A stretch of DNA of 22,260 bases from an uncultured Clostridia bacterium. Its GTDB lineage: Bacteria; Bacillota; Clostridia; Oscillospirales; Oscillospiraceae. The stretch covers positions 1 through 22,260 of the forward strand of contig CAMEIK010000002.1 in assembly GCA_945918315.1 (NCBI GenBank), read 5' to 3'. The notes under the pieces were generated by a model. The model worked only from the letters and a program-made list of their open reading frames with translations. It had not been told where the DNA came from and made no database searches. Below are positions 1 through 5,506 of this stretch, in pieces (position 1 is the first letter of the stretch; every line of letters begins with the position of its first letter). The position numbers were made by a program, and so were the translations under genes.

Positions 1-127
1 GCAGCTTGTCGCGGAATGTTTCTGTGCCGCTGTGGTTGAAAAACAACTCCGCAACGATGGTCTGTCCGTCCCTCTGTGTCGTGATAACACTGTCGGGGGA
101 TTGAGGTGTCCCGTTCTGTTCTGCCAT
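1..127 (-). CDS. TnpW-like mobile-element protein, partial (C-terminus beyond the window edge)
   Basis: An ATG at 125-127 (minus strand) follows a good ribosome binding site, AAAGGAG, with six to seven bases of spacing. The frame stays open for 42 residues to the window edge. The protein starts MAEQNGTPQSPDSV and then reads TTQRDGQTIVAELFFNHSG followed by TETFRDKL. The pattern of a short strand-forming stretch plus an ETxxDKL ending resembles the small TnpW family carried by Tn1549-like conjugative transposons. TnpW proteins have no established biochemical role. The gene lies downstream of the YodL-domain gene on the same strand, separated by a hairpin at 153-187, which fits a mobile-element operon. 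The family name is by pattern memory only; the open frame and ribosome binding site are seen directly. Confidence 0.6.
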   Translation of the reverse strand, partial: MAEQNGTPQSPDSVITTQRDGQTIVAELFFNHSGTETFRDKL

Positions 128-152
128 AGGCGGCTCCTTTCTCTGGGTGCAA

Positions 153-187
153 AAGAGGGATTTCCCGTAGCCCGGAAAATCCCTCTT
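153..187 (-). terminator. Hairpin between the YodL gene and the TnpW-like gene
   Basis: An 11-base-pair inverted repeat (AAGAGGGATTT at 153-163 pairs with AAATCCCTCTT at 177-187) is followed on the minus strand by only four Ts, two of them from the stem. It may be a weak terminator or an attenuator reducing transcription into the downstream TnpW-like gene. The stem is clear; the function is inferred. Confidence 0.45.
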
Positions 188-205
188 GGTTGTCAGTATT
201 CGGTT

Positions 206-769
206 TTACTGTGCGGGTGCTGCGGCGGCTTCCTGTGCCTTTTTCTTTGCCCGGTATTCCCGTGCTTTCATGCGGTCATACTCCCGTCGCTTTTCAAGGT
301 TACGCGCCCGGTACTCCCTTGAATACTGCCGGTGGTAGGCGCGGCTCTTTTCCTTTTGGGCTTCCTCGATTTTCTCCCGCATTTGCCGGATTTCCTGCTC
401 CGTTGGCTCTGTAAGCTGTGTCACTTCGTTCTCAAATTTGAGCGCCACGATGTCGCTGACCGACATACTGTGCCCTCTGAAATCCTCCGGGTGGTCAATA
501 TTGAACCTGGTATAAAGAGCTTCCAGCTGCTCGGCAGCACCGGCGGACTGCTCAATCGGACCATTGTAAACCACCTCATAATGGTCAATGGTCGGCTGAT
601 TTTCCAGCTTCTGAATGTGCCAATACGGCATGAAACGAAACTCATCGGTCTCGTCAATGTGTTTTAGCTGAAGGACTGCGTAAGAGTCCGTGGAGCTTTC
701 CAGAAATGCCACCATTCTGTCATCGGGGGTGGTATTTCCATGAACATCATCCCATTTTTCAATTTTCAT
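206..769 (-). CDS. YodL-domain protein of a conjugative element
   Basis: This 187-residue protein starts at ATG 767-769 behind GGAGG at 776-780. Residues about 18-75 (VAFLESSTDSYAVLQLKHID and onward, through DEFRFMPYWHIQKL and YEVVYNGPI) and the later HPEDFRGHSMSVSDIVAL segment match the YodL/DUF4316-type modules found in Tn1549-like elements of gut Clostridia. Their function is unknown. The C-terminal 60 residues are strongly basic and predicted helical, with many RxYR repeats (SREYRARNLEKRREYDRM), suggesting nucleic-acid binding, and end in an Ala-rich tail. No signal peptide or membrane helix is visible. It sits eleven bases downstream of the tail fragment at 781-966 and upstream of the TnpW-like gene. 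Domain identity is fairly secure; any role is inference. Confidence 0.75.
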   Translation of the reverse strand: MKIEKWDDVHGNTTPDDRMVAFLESSTDSYAVLQLKHIDETDEFRFMPYWHIQKLENQPTIDHYEVVYNGPIEQSAGAAEQLEALYTRFNIDHPEDFRGHSMSVSDIVALKFENEVTQLTEPTEQEIRQMREKIEEAQKEKSRAYHRQYSREYRARNLEKRREYDRMKAREYRAKKKAQEAAAAPAQ

Positions 770-780
770 AGACAGCCTCC

Positions 781-1020
781 TTATCGTTCCGGTTCCTTAT
801 GCTTATGCGAGGGAGTGGCAGGCGCAGCCTTTTCTGCCGCCTGTGCCAGCTTTTCCATGACCGACTCACGCTTTGGCGGGCTGAGCTTATCCAGCTGACT
901 TCTCAGCACCTTGGCAACCTCTACGGCAGTTTCCTCACGAGACTCCGCAATGGCCGTATCCAGAAACTCACGGTAAATAACTCTTGTCAATTGAAAGATT
1001 AACGCAAGTTGCCGCCGCAA
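781..1020 (-). pseudogene. C-terminal remnant of an unrecognised mobile-element gene
   Basis: An open frame of 79 codons begins with TTG at 1020 but has no ribosome binding site, and its first 18 or so codons lie inside the XRE gene in another frame. The part that looks authentic starts near VIYREFLDTAIAESREE (from about 985 downwards) and continues as a charged helical tail ending HKHKEPER at 781. It stops directly before the ribosome binding site of the YodL gene, as expected for the last portion of an upstream operon gene. I read it as the 3' end of a longer gene whose beginning was removed when the XRE segment arrived. I do not recognise the family. The alternative, that it is a real short gene overlapping the XRE 3' end, is less likely without a translation signal. 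Confidence 0.45.
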
Positions 1021-1594
1021 TATAGATTACTAAAATAATAACCTCTAACACTAAGATATTATACGGGCGAGGATAGAATCTTGTCGCAACGCTTATGATA
1101 AATCTAATCGGGAAATAAAGTCCCAACCAAGCAGAAATCTTGTAAAACTTTTTGCGGAAGTTCTTTGTTTTTTCTGTTGCACTGGATGCTTTCTTTTGAT
1201 ATGCGTATTCAAAACCGCCAATAGCTGCAACAAATGGGATAAAACTCAAAAAGCCAAAGAACACATTTTGCAAAATAACCGTTGTCATAAACTGCATCAA
1301 AAGCACCATGACTTCGAGTGTTACCAGATAGATCATAATTTGCCCAAGATTATCATTTTGTACTTCTTTTACCTTTGGCAGGTCATTGTCACTCTGGTAA
1401 TCATCATTCAATAAATAATCTGTTGTAACACCAAACAGCTTGCTGAGTTGAAGGATATTATTTGCATCGGGCATCGCAGTTCCTGACTCCCAACGAGATA
1501 TAGCTTGTCTTGAAACATCCAACTTTTCAGCTAAATCTTCTTGTGACATTCCATTGGATTTTCTCAATCCGATAATCTTATCTGAAAGTTTCAT
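968..1594 (-). CDS. XRE-family regulator with a C-terminal membrane domain
   Basis: The 208-residue product begins at ATG 1592-1594 behind an excellent AAAGGAGGA site. Residues 1-60 form a Cro/C1 helix-turn-helix (MSQEDLAEKLDVSRQAISRW, then a DANNILQLSKLFGVTTDYLL segment), so the protein should bind DNA. Residues from about 85 onward hold four predicted membrane spans (around 85-108, 110-128, 154-172 and 182-200), giving a membrane-tethered repressor or sensor of the kind often found beside transport or resistance genes in Bacillota. Its coding sequence and upstream 200 bases are much richer in A+T than the flanking element genes, and its last codons overlap the tail of another gene, so it looks acquired. 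The final ten residues could derive from the interrupted gene. Its target is not evident; it has no partner gene nearby. A possible -10 (TACAAT) lies upstream, without a convincing -35. Confidence 0.8.
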   Translation of the reverse strand: MKLSDKIIGLRKSNGMSQEDLAEKLDVSRQAISRWESGTAMPDANNILQLSKLFGVTTDYLLNDDYQSDNDLPKVKEVQNDNLGQIMIYLVTLEVMVLLMQFMTTVILQNVFFGFLSFIPFVAAIGGFEYAYQKKASSATEKTKNFRKKFYKISAWLGLYFPIRFIISVATRFYPRPYNILVLEVIILVIYIAAATCVNLSIDKSYLP

Positions 1595-1792
1595 ATGAAA
1601 TCCTCCTTTGCTTTGATGATTTCATTGTACTTAAAATCACTGTTTTTAACCACCACATCGGCTTTACATATCCGCAACAAGAGTTTACATCGCTGTTTTT
1701 CTTTGTTTTGAACTACAGCTTGATGATATTAAGATGATTATATCATATATCGCATCCTTTGTTGTAACAGATTTATGACTTTGCTATGTAAA

Positions 1793-1810
1793 GGCAATCC
1801 GAAGATTGCC
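1793..1810 (-). terminator. UUCG-tetraloop hairpin downstream of the DUF4366 remnant
   Basis: On the minus strand GGCAATC-TTCG-GATTGCC forms a seven-pair stem with a UUCG tetraloop followed by TTT. A second palindrome, AGGCAT-C-ATGCCT, sits next to it at 1813-1825. The position just after the stop codon at 1834 suggests transcription termination or mRNA stabilisation, though the T tract is short. Confidence 0.4.
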
Positions 1811-1833
1811 CCAGGCATCATGCCTGTCCTTGG

Positions 1834-2052
1834 TTATACGGGTTCGTTGTCCTCATCGTCAGCGATGAAGTCCACATCATCCTCGTCCTCGTATTCCTCG
1901 CTGTAGCCGTAGTCCTCATCATCGTCTACATAGTCCGCATCCGGGTCAGGCTTCGCAGCTTCTTTTTCCTTTTTCTTTTCCTGCATCTTCTTGAATACGA
2001 AAAAGCCACCGCCGCCGATCAGAGCTACCATTACCAGAACAGCAGGCATCAT
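1834..2052 (-). pseudogene. C-terminal fragment of a DUF4366/CD1107-type membrane protein
   Basis: The 72-codon frame starts at ATG 2050-2052 with no ribosome binding site, and a stop codon interrupts the same frame at 2059-2061. The residues show one membrane helix (PAVLVMVALIGGGGFFVF), a short basic stretch (KKMQEKKKEKEAAK), and a very acidic tail beginning KPDPDADYVDDDEDYGY. This is the typical C-terminal layout of the CD1107 or DUF4366 proteins encoded in Tn1549-like conjugative elements, which are normally several times longer and have an N-terminal extracellular region. The N-terminal part is absent here. The break near 2053 probably marks a deletion junction or the end of the element, because the sequence to the right carries repeats and then the tRNA integration site. 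Confidence 0.65.
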
Positions 2053-2099
2053 GTTGGTCTATGTACATGGTAATATTCAATTTTATTTCTTATAACGGC

Positions 2100-2222
2100 T
2101 TAGCACTCGGAACATCCGCCTTTTGTATTAGCAAGGTTTTTAGCACGATTTTTCGCCTAATTAGCTGGAAGGGCATTTTCATTAGCAAAAACGGCCCTTT
2201 TTCTGCTAATGATTAGCAGAAA
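2100..2222. repeat. TTAGCA iteron cluster with a 10-bp perfect inverted repeat
   Basis: TTAGCA occurs at 2100-2105, 2128-2133, 2140-2145, 2182-2187 and 2213-2218, with a near copy TTAGCT at 2161-2166 and an inverted copy TGCTAA at 2204-2209. The last pair forms a perfect palindrome at 2200-2222 with 10-base arms around TGA. A second inverted repeat, AAGGGC at 2169-2174 with GCCCTT at 2194-2199, overlaps it. Spaced short repeats next to a tRNA integration site are typical of integrase or excisionase arm sites, or of operators and origins on mobile elements. The repeats are seen; the function is inferred. Confidence 0.5.
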
Positions 2223-2330
2223 TTTTTGTCTTATCACAGCAGTTCGATTTTTTAGGGCTTGTCAAAAATCAGAATTTGAAGTAAAATTTGAAAACATTAT
2301 TTCGTCTCAGCAATCACACTGGAATTTGTT

Positions 2331-2368
2331 AAAAAAGCCGAAAACCCTTGAAAACAAAGGCTTTCGGC
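2331..2368 (-). terminator. Rho-independent terminator of tRNA-Arg(CCU)
   Basis: On the minus strand a stem begins with GCCGAAAGCCTT, closes with AAGGGTTTTCGGC (with small mismatches), and runs into six Ts at 2331-2336. It lies nine bases after the encoded CCA end of the tRNA, the usual position for a tRNA terminator. Confidence 0.8.
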
Positions 2369-2377
2369 GTTGTTTGC

Positions 2378-2454
2378 TGGCGTCGCTAAGAGGATTTGAA
2401 CCTCCGGCCTACCGCTTAGGAGGCGGTCGCTCTATCCAACTGAGCTATAGCGAC
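2378..2454 (-). tRNA. tRNA-Arg, anticodon CCU, intact, CCA encoded
   Basis: The minus strand folds into a full cloverleaf: acceptor GTCGCTA pairs perfectly with TAGCGAC, the D stem is GCTC/GAGC, the anticodon stem ACCGC/GCGGT encloses the loop CTCCTAA with anticodon CCT, and the T arm contains GGTTCGAATCC. A CCA end is encoded at 2378-2380. The anticodon reads the arginine codon AGG. A consensus-like promoter lies upstream and a terminator downstream, so the gene should be functional. Two incomplete relatives of its 5' half lie at 2539-2579 and 2760-2800, and mobile-element genes begin to the left of its 3' end, so it sits in an integration hotspot. Confidence 0.95.
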
Positions 2455-2469
2455 GTATTGTCATCTATG

Positions 2470-2498
2470 ATTATAGCCCGACGAAAGTCGAACTGCAA
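2470..2498 (-). promoter_or_regulatory. Promoter of tRNA-Arg(CCU)
   Basis: Minus-strand TTGCAG (2493-2498) is followed by a 17-base spacer and a perfect TATAAT (2470-2475), ending 15 bases before the mature tRNA 5' end. It fits a strong housekeeping sigma promoter for the intact tRNA gene and indicates that this copy has its own expression unit. Confidence 0.75.
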
Positions 2499-2538
2499 TC
2501 CCTTATTCAATTTTTCTCCGGTGGCCGTTGTAACGTAA

Positions 2539-2579
2539 CCTTAGGAGGCGAACGCTCTATCCTGCTGAGCTACGGGCGC
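2539..2579 (-). pseudogene. tRNA-Arg 5' half (attachment-site scar B)
   Basis: Read on the minus strand, GCGCCCG-TA-GCTCAGCAGGATAGAGC followed by GTTCGCCTCCTAAGG has the acceptor 5' strand, D arm and anticodon stem and loop of a tRNA-Arg(CCU). The sequence then diverges into GTTACAACGG, with no anticodon 3' strand, T arm or acceptor 3' strand. The break comes directly after the 11-base stretch CGCCTCCTAAG shared with the intact tRNA and with scar C. This is what site-specific recombination within an anticodon loop leaves behind. It cannot make a tRNA. Confidence 0.75.
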
Positions 2580-2639
2580 ATATTATGAAATTTAGGTAAA
2601 TTGGGCTTTGAAGGCATATCCCTTACGTTTTCCCGAAAA

Positions 2640-2670
2640 GGCACCAAAGGGTACCAAACAGGGTGCCAAA
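2640..2670 (+). repeat. Three GGYRCCAAA repeats between the two tRNA scars
   Basis: GGCACCAAA (2640-2648), GGTACCAAA (2650-2658) and GGTGCCAAA (2662-2670) are near-identical nonamers whose starts are 10 and 12 bases apart, about one helical turn each. They lie between the two truncated tRNA halves and might be integrase arm-binding sites of a lost element. The repeats are direct observation; the role is inference. Confidence 0.35.
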
Positions 2671-2746
2671 CTGCCGGAGGTTTCCAAGAAAGGTCGCGAA
2701 ATCGGCGTTTTCCTCGCGTTTTCTCGCTTTCCAGCGAGTATCACAC

Positions 2747-2783
2747 GGATAGAGCAAGACCTTAGGAGGCGGATGCTCTATCC
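2747..2783. other. Candidate recombination core with 10-bp inverted repeats
   Basis: GGATAGAGCA at 2747-2756 and its exact complement TGCTCTATCC at 2774-2783 flank a 17-base centre that contains the anticodon-loop core CCTTAGGAGGCGG. One arm is the tRNA D-arm sequence itself; the other lies in the non-tRNA sequence beyond the break. Inverted integrase core sites around a short overlap are the standard build of tyrosine-recombinase attachment sites. Confidence 0.5.
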
Positions 2784-2800
2784 TGCTGAGCTACGGAGAC
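2760..2800 (-). pseudogene. tRNA-Arg 5' half (attachment-site scar C)
   Basis: On the minus strand GTCTCCG-TA-GCTCAGCAGGATAGAGC followed by ATCCGCCTCCTAAGG gives acceptor 5' strand, D arm and anticodon arm 5' side of a tRNA-Arg(CCU), then changes to TCTTGCTCTATCC. The 3' half is absent from the window. The bases just upstream (AATTTCATATAT) resemble those upstream of scar B (AATTTCATAATAT), so the two halves share a leader and one probably derives from an element-borne copy of the other. This outermost copy may be what remains of the original host tRNA gene. Confidence 0.75.
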
Positions 2801-3381
2801 ATATATGAAATTCTAAAGCGGGGGTTTCCAAAAGATGTCTGCTTGCCGTTCTGTCGGGCGGCAGGCGCGGGGTTCTGCTGAACTTCGGACAGGCAAGATC
2901 CGTACCGTTCAGATGCCCTCTTATTCTACCCGGAATCTGCCGCTCTGTCAAGAAGAAAGTATCGGATTCGGATGGGAAGAAGCCTGTCGGATCCTGCGGT
3001 AAAAAAAGAATGGAGACGGAAAGAAAACGACACATTTTTCAGGATGTGTATCATATACTGGCCTGGAGTTTTTTGAAAGGAGAGAAGACAAGGATGGATC
3101 ATACGAATACCCAGGACGATCTGGATGACCTCATCTTCGACAAGGATGACGGCGGCCCAAGCGAGCGGTAAAAGAAAACTACGTAAAAATGTCCGGCTCT
3201 CAGCGTCGGTTCACTTTCTTCTTTTGTGAATCCGGAATCTGCACACAGGGTCCCGGCATTTTGTGACTTTCTTTTTCGGGGGTGTTCTTTTGCGCTCCGA
3301 TTTTCCAATGGAATATCCAGGTTTCCCACACTTTCCGGGATACGAACAGGCGGCCATGCAGTATGCGTGACCGCCTGAACC
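2801..3381. other. Gene-poor stretch between the tRNA scars and the chr pseudogene
   Basis: These 580 bases contain no convincing gene apart from a possible 25-codon frame at 3094-3171. The longer minus-strand frames here lack ribosome binding sites and run across the tRNA scar or the chr pseudogene in the wrong frame. A hairpin without a T tract (CAGGCGG at 3347-3353 with CCGCCTG at 3371-3377) lies just after the end of the chr pseudogene and might have been its terminator. I see no RNA gene or repeat family. Confidence 0.4.
3094..3171 (+). CDS. Possible 25-residue acidic small protein
   Basis: ATG at 3094 is preceded by AAAGGAG at 3076-3082 (spacing 11) and a closer AAGG. The frame reads MDHTNTQDDLDDLIFDKDDG then GPSER and stops with TAA. 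Nine of the 25 residues are acidic. A good -10 (TATACT at 3054-3059) lies upstream, but I cannot find a matching -35 at proper spacing. Nothing follows it on the same strand before the convergent chr pseudogene. It could be a genuine small protein, a leader peptide whose target was lost, or chance. I do not recognise any family. Confidence 0.3.
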   Translation: MDHTNTQDDLDDLIFDKDDGGPSER

Positions 3382-4100
3382 TTATCTGGGGATGGGGATA
3401 CCGATGATTCCGAACAGGAGGATGCCCAATCCCGCGCTGAGAAGAATGACAATGGGGATGCTGACCTTATATTTGACAACCAGAACAAGATCCAAAAGCC
3501 CAATGCCGATGGAGGCAAGGTGGGCAGAACCCTGTTTCAGATAGGTGCTTCCCGCTAGGGTTACAATGACGCCAAGCACCATGCCCAGGCAGGCCGGGCG
3601 TACTCCAAGCAGAACCCGCTGCATCATCCGGCTCTCCCGGAACCGGGTAAAAAAACGGCGGCCAGGGCGCACAGGGTCAGTGCCGGGGTCAGGGTCCCCA
3701 GGTTGGCGGCAATGGCCCCCGGGATTCCGGCGGCCTGCATACCCTCCATGGCTGCCATAACCCAATAGCTGCCTCGAAAAGCCGGATAGAAGAAGCTGAC
3801 AGCGATCAGGATAACCATAGGGGGAAATACCATGCCGAACACGGAAAGAAAACCGCCGGGGAGCCCCCCGGCACGGTAGCCATAGAGCATCGCCACATTG
3901 GCGATCATGGTTCCCGGCAGACTTTTGGCAACGCTGGTCAGATCCAGCAGCTCTTCATCGGTAATCACATGCTTTTTCTCCACATAGAGCTGCCGCATCT
4001 GGGCGATGATACTCCAGCCGCCGCCAAAGGTGAAGCATCCGAACCGGATAAATTCCAGAAGCAGGATGCCGTATTTTTTCGCTTTATTCGTGGAAACCAT
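3382..4100 (-). pseudogene. Chimeric, frameshifted chromate-transporter (CHR family) gene
   Basis: From ATG 4098-4100 (GAGG six bases upstream; an earlier in-frame ATG at 4106 has no spacing) the frame encodes a CHR-type start: EFIRFGCFTFGGGWSIIAQM, LTSVAKSLPGTMIANVAMLYG, then FFYPAFRGSYWVMAAMEGMQ. Directly after that comes a second, internal CHR region, GIPGAIAANLGTLTPALTL, followed in the -1 frame by FFTRFRESRMMQRVLLGVRP and the usual hydrophobic end to 3382. Short-chain CHR genes usually come as adjacent pairs; here the motif FYxxFR occurs twice in one reading, as if a deletion joined the two genes. The frame changes at a run of seven Ts (3649-3655), where the zero frame ends in LPGSGRAG at 3624. 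Most likely a dead transporter; ribosomal slippage at T-TTT-TTA is a remote alternative. Intact relatives move chromate or related anions across the membrane. Confidence 0.75.
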
Positions 4101-4174
4101 CTCCATCCTCTATACTGCTGGCGGGTTTTCAATGTATGCTGTTTTTCACCCGCTGTTTTTTCCTGTTTTTCCCC

Positions 4175-4203
4175 TTTACATATTTCTGAGTTTCCGCTAT
4201 AAT
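4175..4203 (+). promoter_or_regulatory. Promoter of prfB
   Basis: TTTACA (4175-4180), a 17-base spacer and TATAAT (4198-4203) form a near-consensus housekeeping promoter. Transcription would begin near 4210, giving a leader of about 35 bases before the prfB start codon. Confidence 0.8.
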
Positions 4204-4244
4204 ATCAGTAACTATGCAATTTTACAGAAATGAGAGTATGAACT

Positions 4245-5372
4245 ATGAATATTGCCTTTGATACCTATAAACAGAAGCTCAATGACTGCCGGCCGGCCCT
4301 GGACGGTCTGGCGGATTCCCTGAATCTGGAGGGAACGAAAAATGAGCTGGAGCGGCTTCATGCCATGCAGGAGGCCCCCGGCTTCTGGGATGACCCGGAG
4401 CGGAGCCAGAAGATCACCGTAAAGACCCGGCAGCTGGAGAACAAGCTGGAGCGGTATAAAAAGATGGTGGACACCTGGGACGATCTGACCACCATCTGCC
4501 AGATGGCGGAGGAAGAGGATGATGACTCCATGCTGGAGGAGCTGAAGGAAGGCTACTCCAAGCTGGAGGAAGAGATGGAGGTCTGCCGCCTGGAAACCCT
4601 GCTTACCGGGCACTATGACAAGAATAATGCCCTTATGAGCTTCCACGCCGGCGCTGGCGGAACAGAAGCTCAGGACTGGTGTCAGATGCTTTACCGGATG
4701 TATACCCGTTGGGCGGAGGCTCACGGCTTCACCTACAAGATTCTGGACTATCTGGAAGGGGATGAAGCAGGACTGAAATCCGCCGATATCATGATTGAGG
4801 GTGAGAACGCATACGGTTTCCTGAAAGGGGAGAATGGTGTCCACCGGCTGGTGCGGATCTCTCCCTTTGATTCCAACGCCCGGCGGCAGACATCTTTCTC
4901 CGCTGTGGAGGTGATTCCTGACATTGCCGACGACAGCCAGGATGTGGAGATCAAGCCTGAGGATTATGAGATGCAGGTCTACCGTTCTTCCGGCGCAGGC
5001 GGCCAGCACATCAACAAAACATCGTCCGCGGTGCGGCTGATCCACAAGGCCACCGGCATTGTGGTTGCCTGCCAGACCGAGCGGAGCCAATTCCAGAATA
5101 AGGAAACCTGTCTTCGTATGCTGCGCAGTAAGCTGGTGGAGATCAAGGAGCGGGAGCACCTGGATAAGATCAGTGACATTAAGGGTGTGCAGCAGAAGAT
5201 CGAGTGGGGCAGCCAGATCCGCAACTATGTGTTTATGCCCTACACCCTGGTAAAGGACACCCGTACCGGCTGTGAAACCTCCAATGTGAACGCCGTTATG
5301 GACGGTGCGCTGGACCCCTTTATTGAAAGCTATCTGAACTGTCTTGCTACCGGCAACTGGGTGCAGAAGTAA
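4245..5372 (+). CDS. prfB: Peptide chain release factor 2 (RF2)
   Basis: The 375-residue protein reads UAA and UGA stop codons on the ribosome and triggers release of the finished peptide in the cytoplasm. It has the RF2 signature: an N-terminal helical domain with QEAPGFWDDPE near residue 42, the stop-recognition tripeptide SPF at 206-208 within VRISPFDSNARRQTSF, and the catalytic GGQ at 252-254 in SSGAGGQHINKTSSAV. Length is normal. Most bacterial prfB genes need a programmed +1 frameshift at an early in-frame UGA near codon 25; here the frame passes through that region (DSLNLEG, residues 24-30) without a stop, so that autoregulation is absent. The ribosome binding site (GAGAG) is weak, and the start at 4245 is chosen because it gives the usual N-terminus. 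The gene has its own promoter and is followed by secG with a separate promoter. Confidence 0.97.
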   Translation: MNIAFDTYKQKLNDCRPALDGLADSLNLEGTKNELERLHAMQEAPGFWDDPERSQKITVKTRQLENKLERYKKMVDTWDDLTTICQMAEEEDDDSMLEELKEGYSKLEEEMEVCRLETLLTGHYDKNNALMSFHAGAGGTEAQDWCQMLYRMYTRWAEAHGFTYKILDYLEGDEAGLKSADIMIEGENAYGFLKGENGVHRLVRISPFDSNARRQTSFSAVEVIPDIADDSQDVEIKPEDYEMQVYRSSGAGGQHINKTSSAVRLIHKATGIVVACQTERSQFQNKETCLRMLRSKLVEIKEREHLDKISDIKGVQQKIEWGSQIRNYVFMPYTLVKDTRTGCETSNVNAVMDGALDPFIESYLNCLATGNWVQK

Positions 5373-5409
5373 GAATCGGCGAATAATCAGAAAAAGTACC
5401 GATTTCCTC

Positions 5410-5438
5410 TTGCTTTTTTCAAATGCCTGTGGTATACT
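5410..5438 (+). promoter_or_regulatory. Promoter of secG
   Basis: TTGCTT (5410-5415) and TATACT (5433-5438) are separated by 17 bases. The start point would be near 5446, about 60 bases before the secG start codon. Confidence 0.65.
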
Positions 5439-5506
5439 GTACAGGCTATCGAGATTTTTGTGCTTTTTGCACATTGCGAGAATCCTTCGCAAAGGAGGTT
5501 AGTTAC

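Larger units (their letters stand above)
2053..2377. other. Gene-free stretch with TTAGCA repeats between element remnant and tRNA-Arg
   Basis: No credible gene is seen in these 325 bases. The open frame on the plus strand from 2209 runs across the tRNA gene and is not coding. The segment holds five TTAGCA direct repeats plus one inverted copy (see the repeat entry) and the tRNA terminator at 2331-2368. Its place between the truncated element gene and the tRNA 3' end suits the terminal recognition region of an integrative element. Confidence 0.5.

Noticed and set aside
2608..2808. A 66-codon plus-strand frame between the tRNA scars, considered as an integrase C-terminus
   Set aside because: The Lys/Gly-rich part is reminiscent of recombinase tails, but there is no catalytic motif and it runs through scar C, so it cannot be supported as a gene.
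2778..3035. An 85-codon minus-strand frame right of the tRNA scars
   Set aside because: It has no ribosome binding site, and its 3' end runs into the scar C tRNA sequence.
3347..3377. Hairpin CAGGCGG/CCGCCTG as a terminator of the chr pseudogene
   Set aside because: The stem is real but no T tract follows on either strand, so terminator function is not supported.
4212..5492. A 426-codon open frame on the minus strand opposite prfB
   Set aside because: Antisense to prfB, crosses the prfB and secG promoters and has no ribosome binding site.
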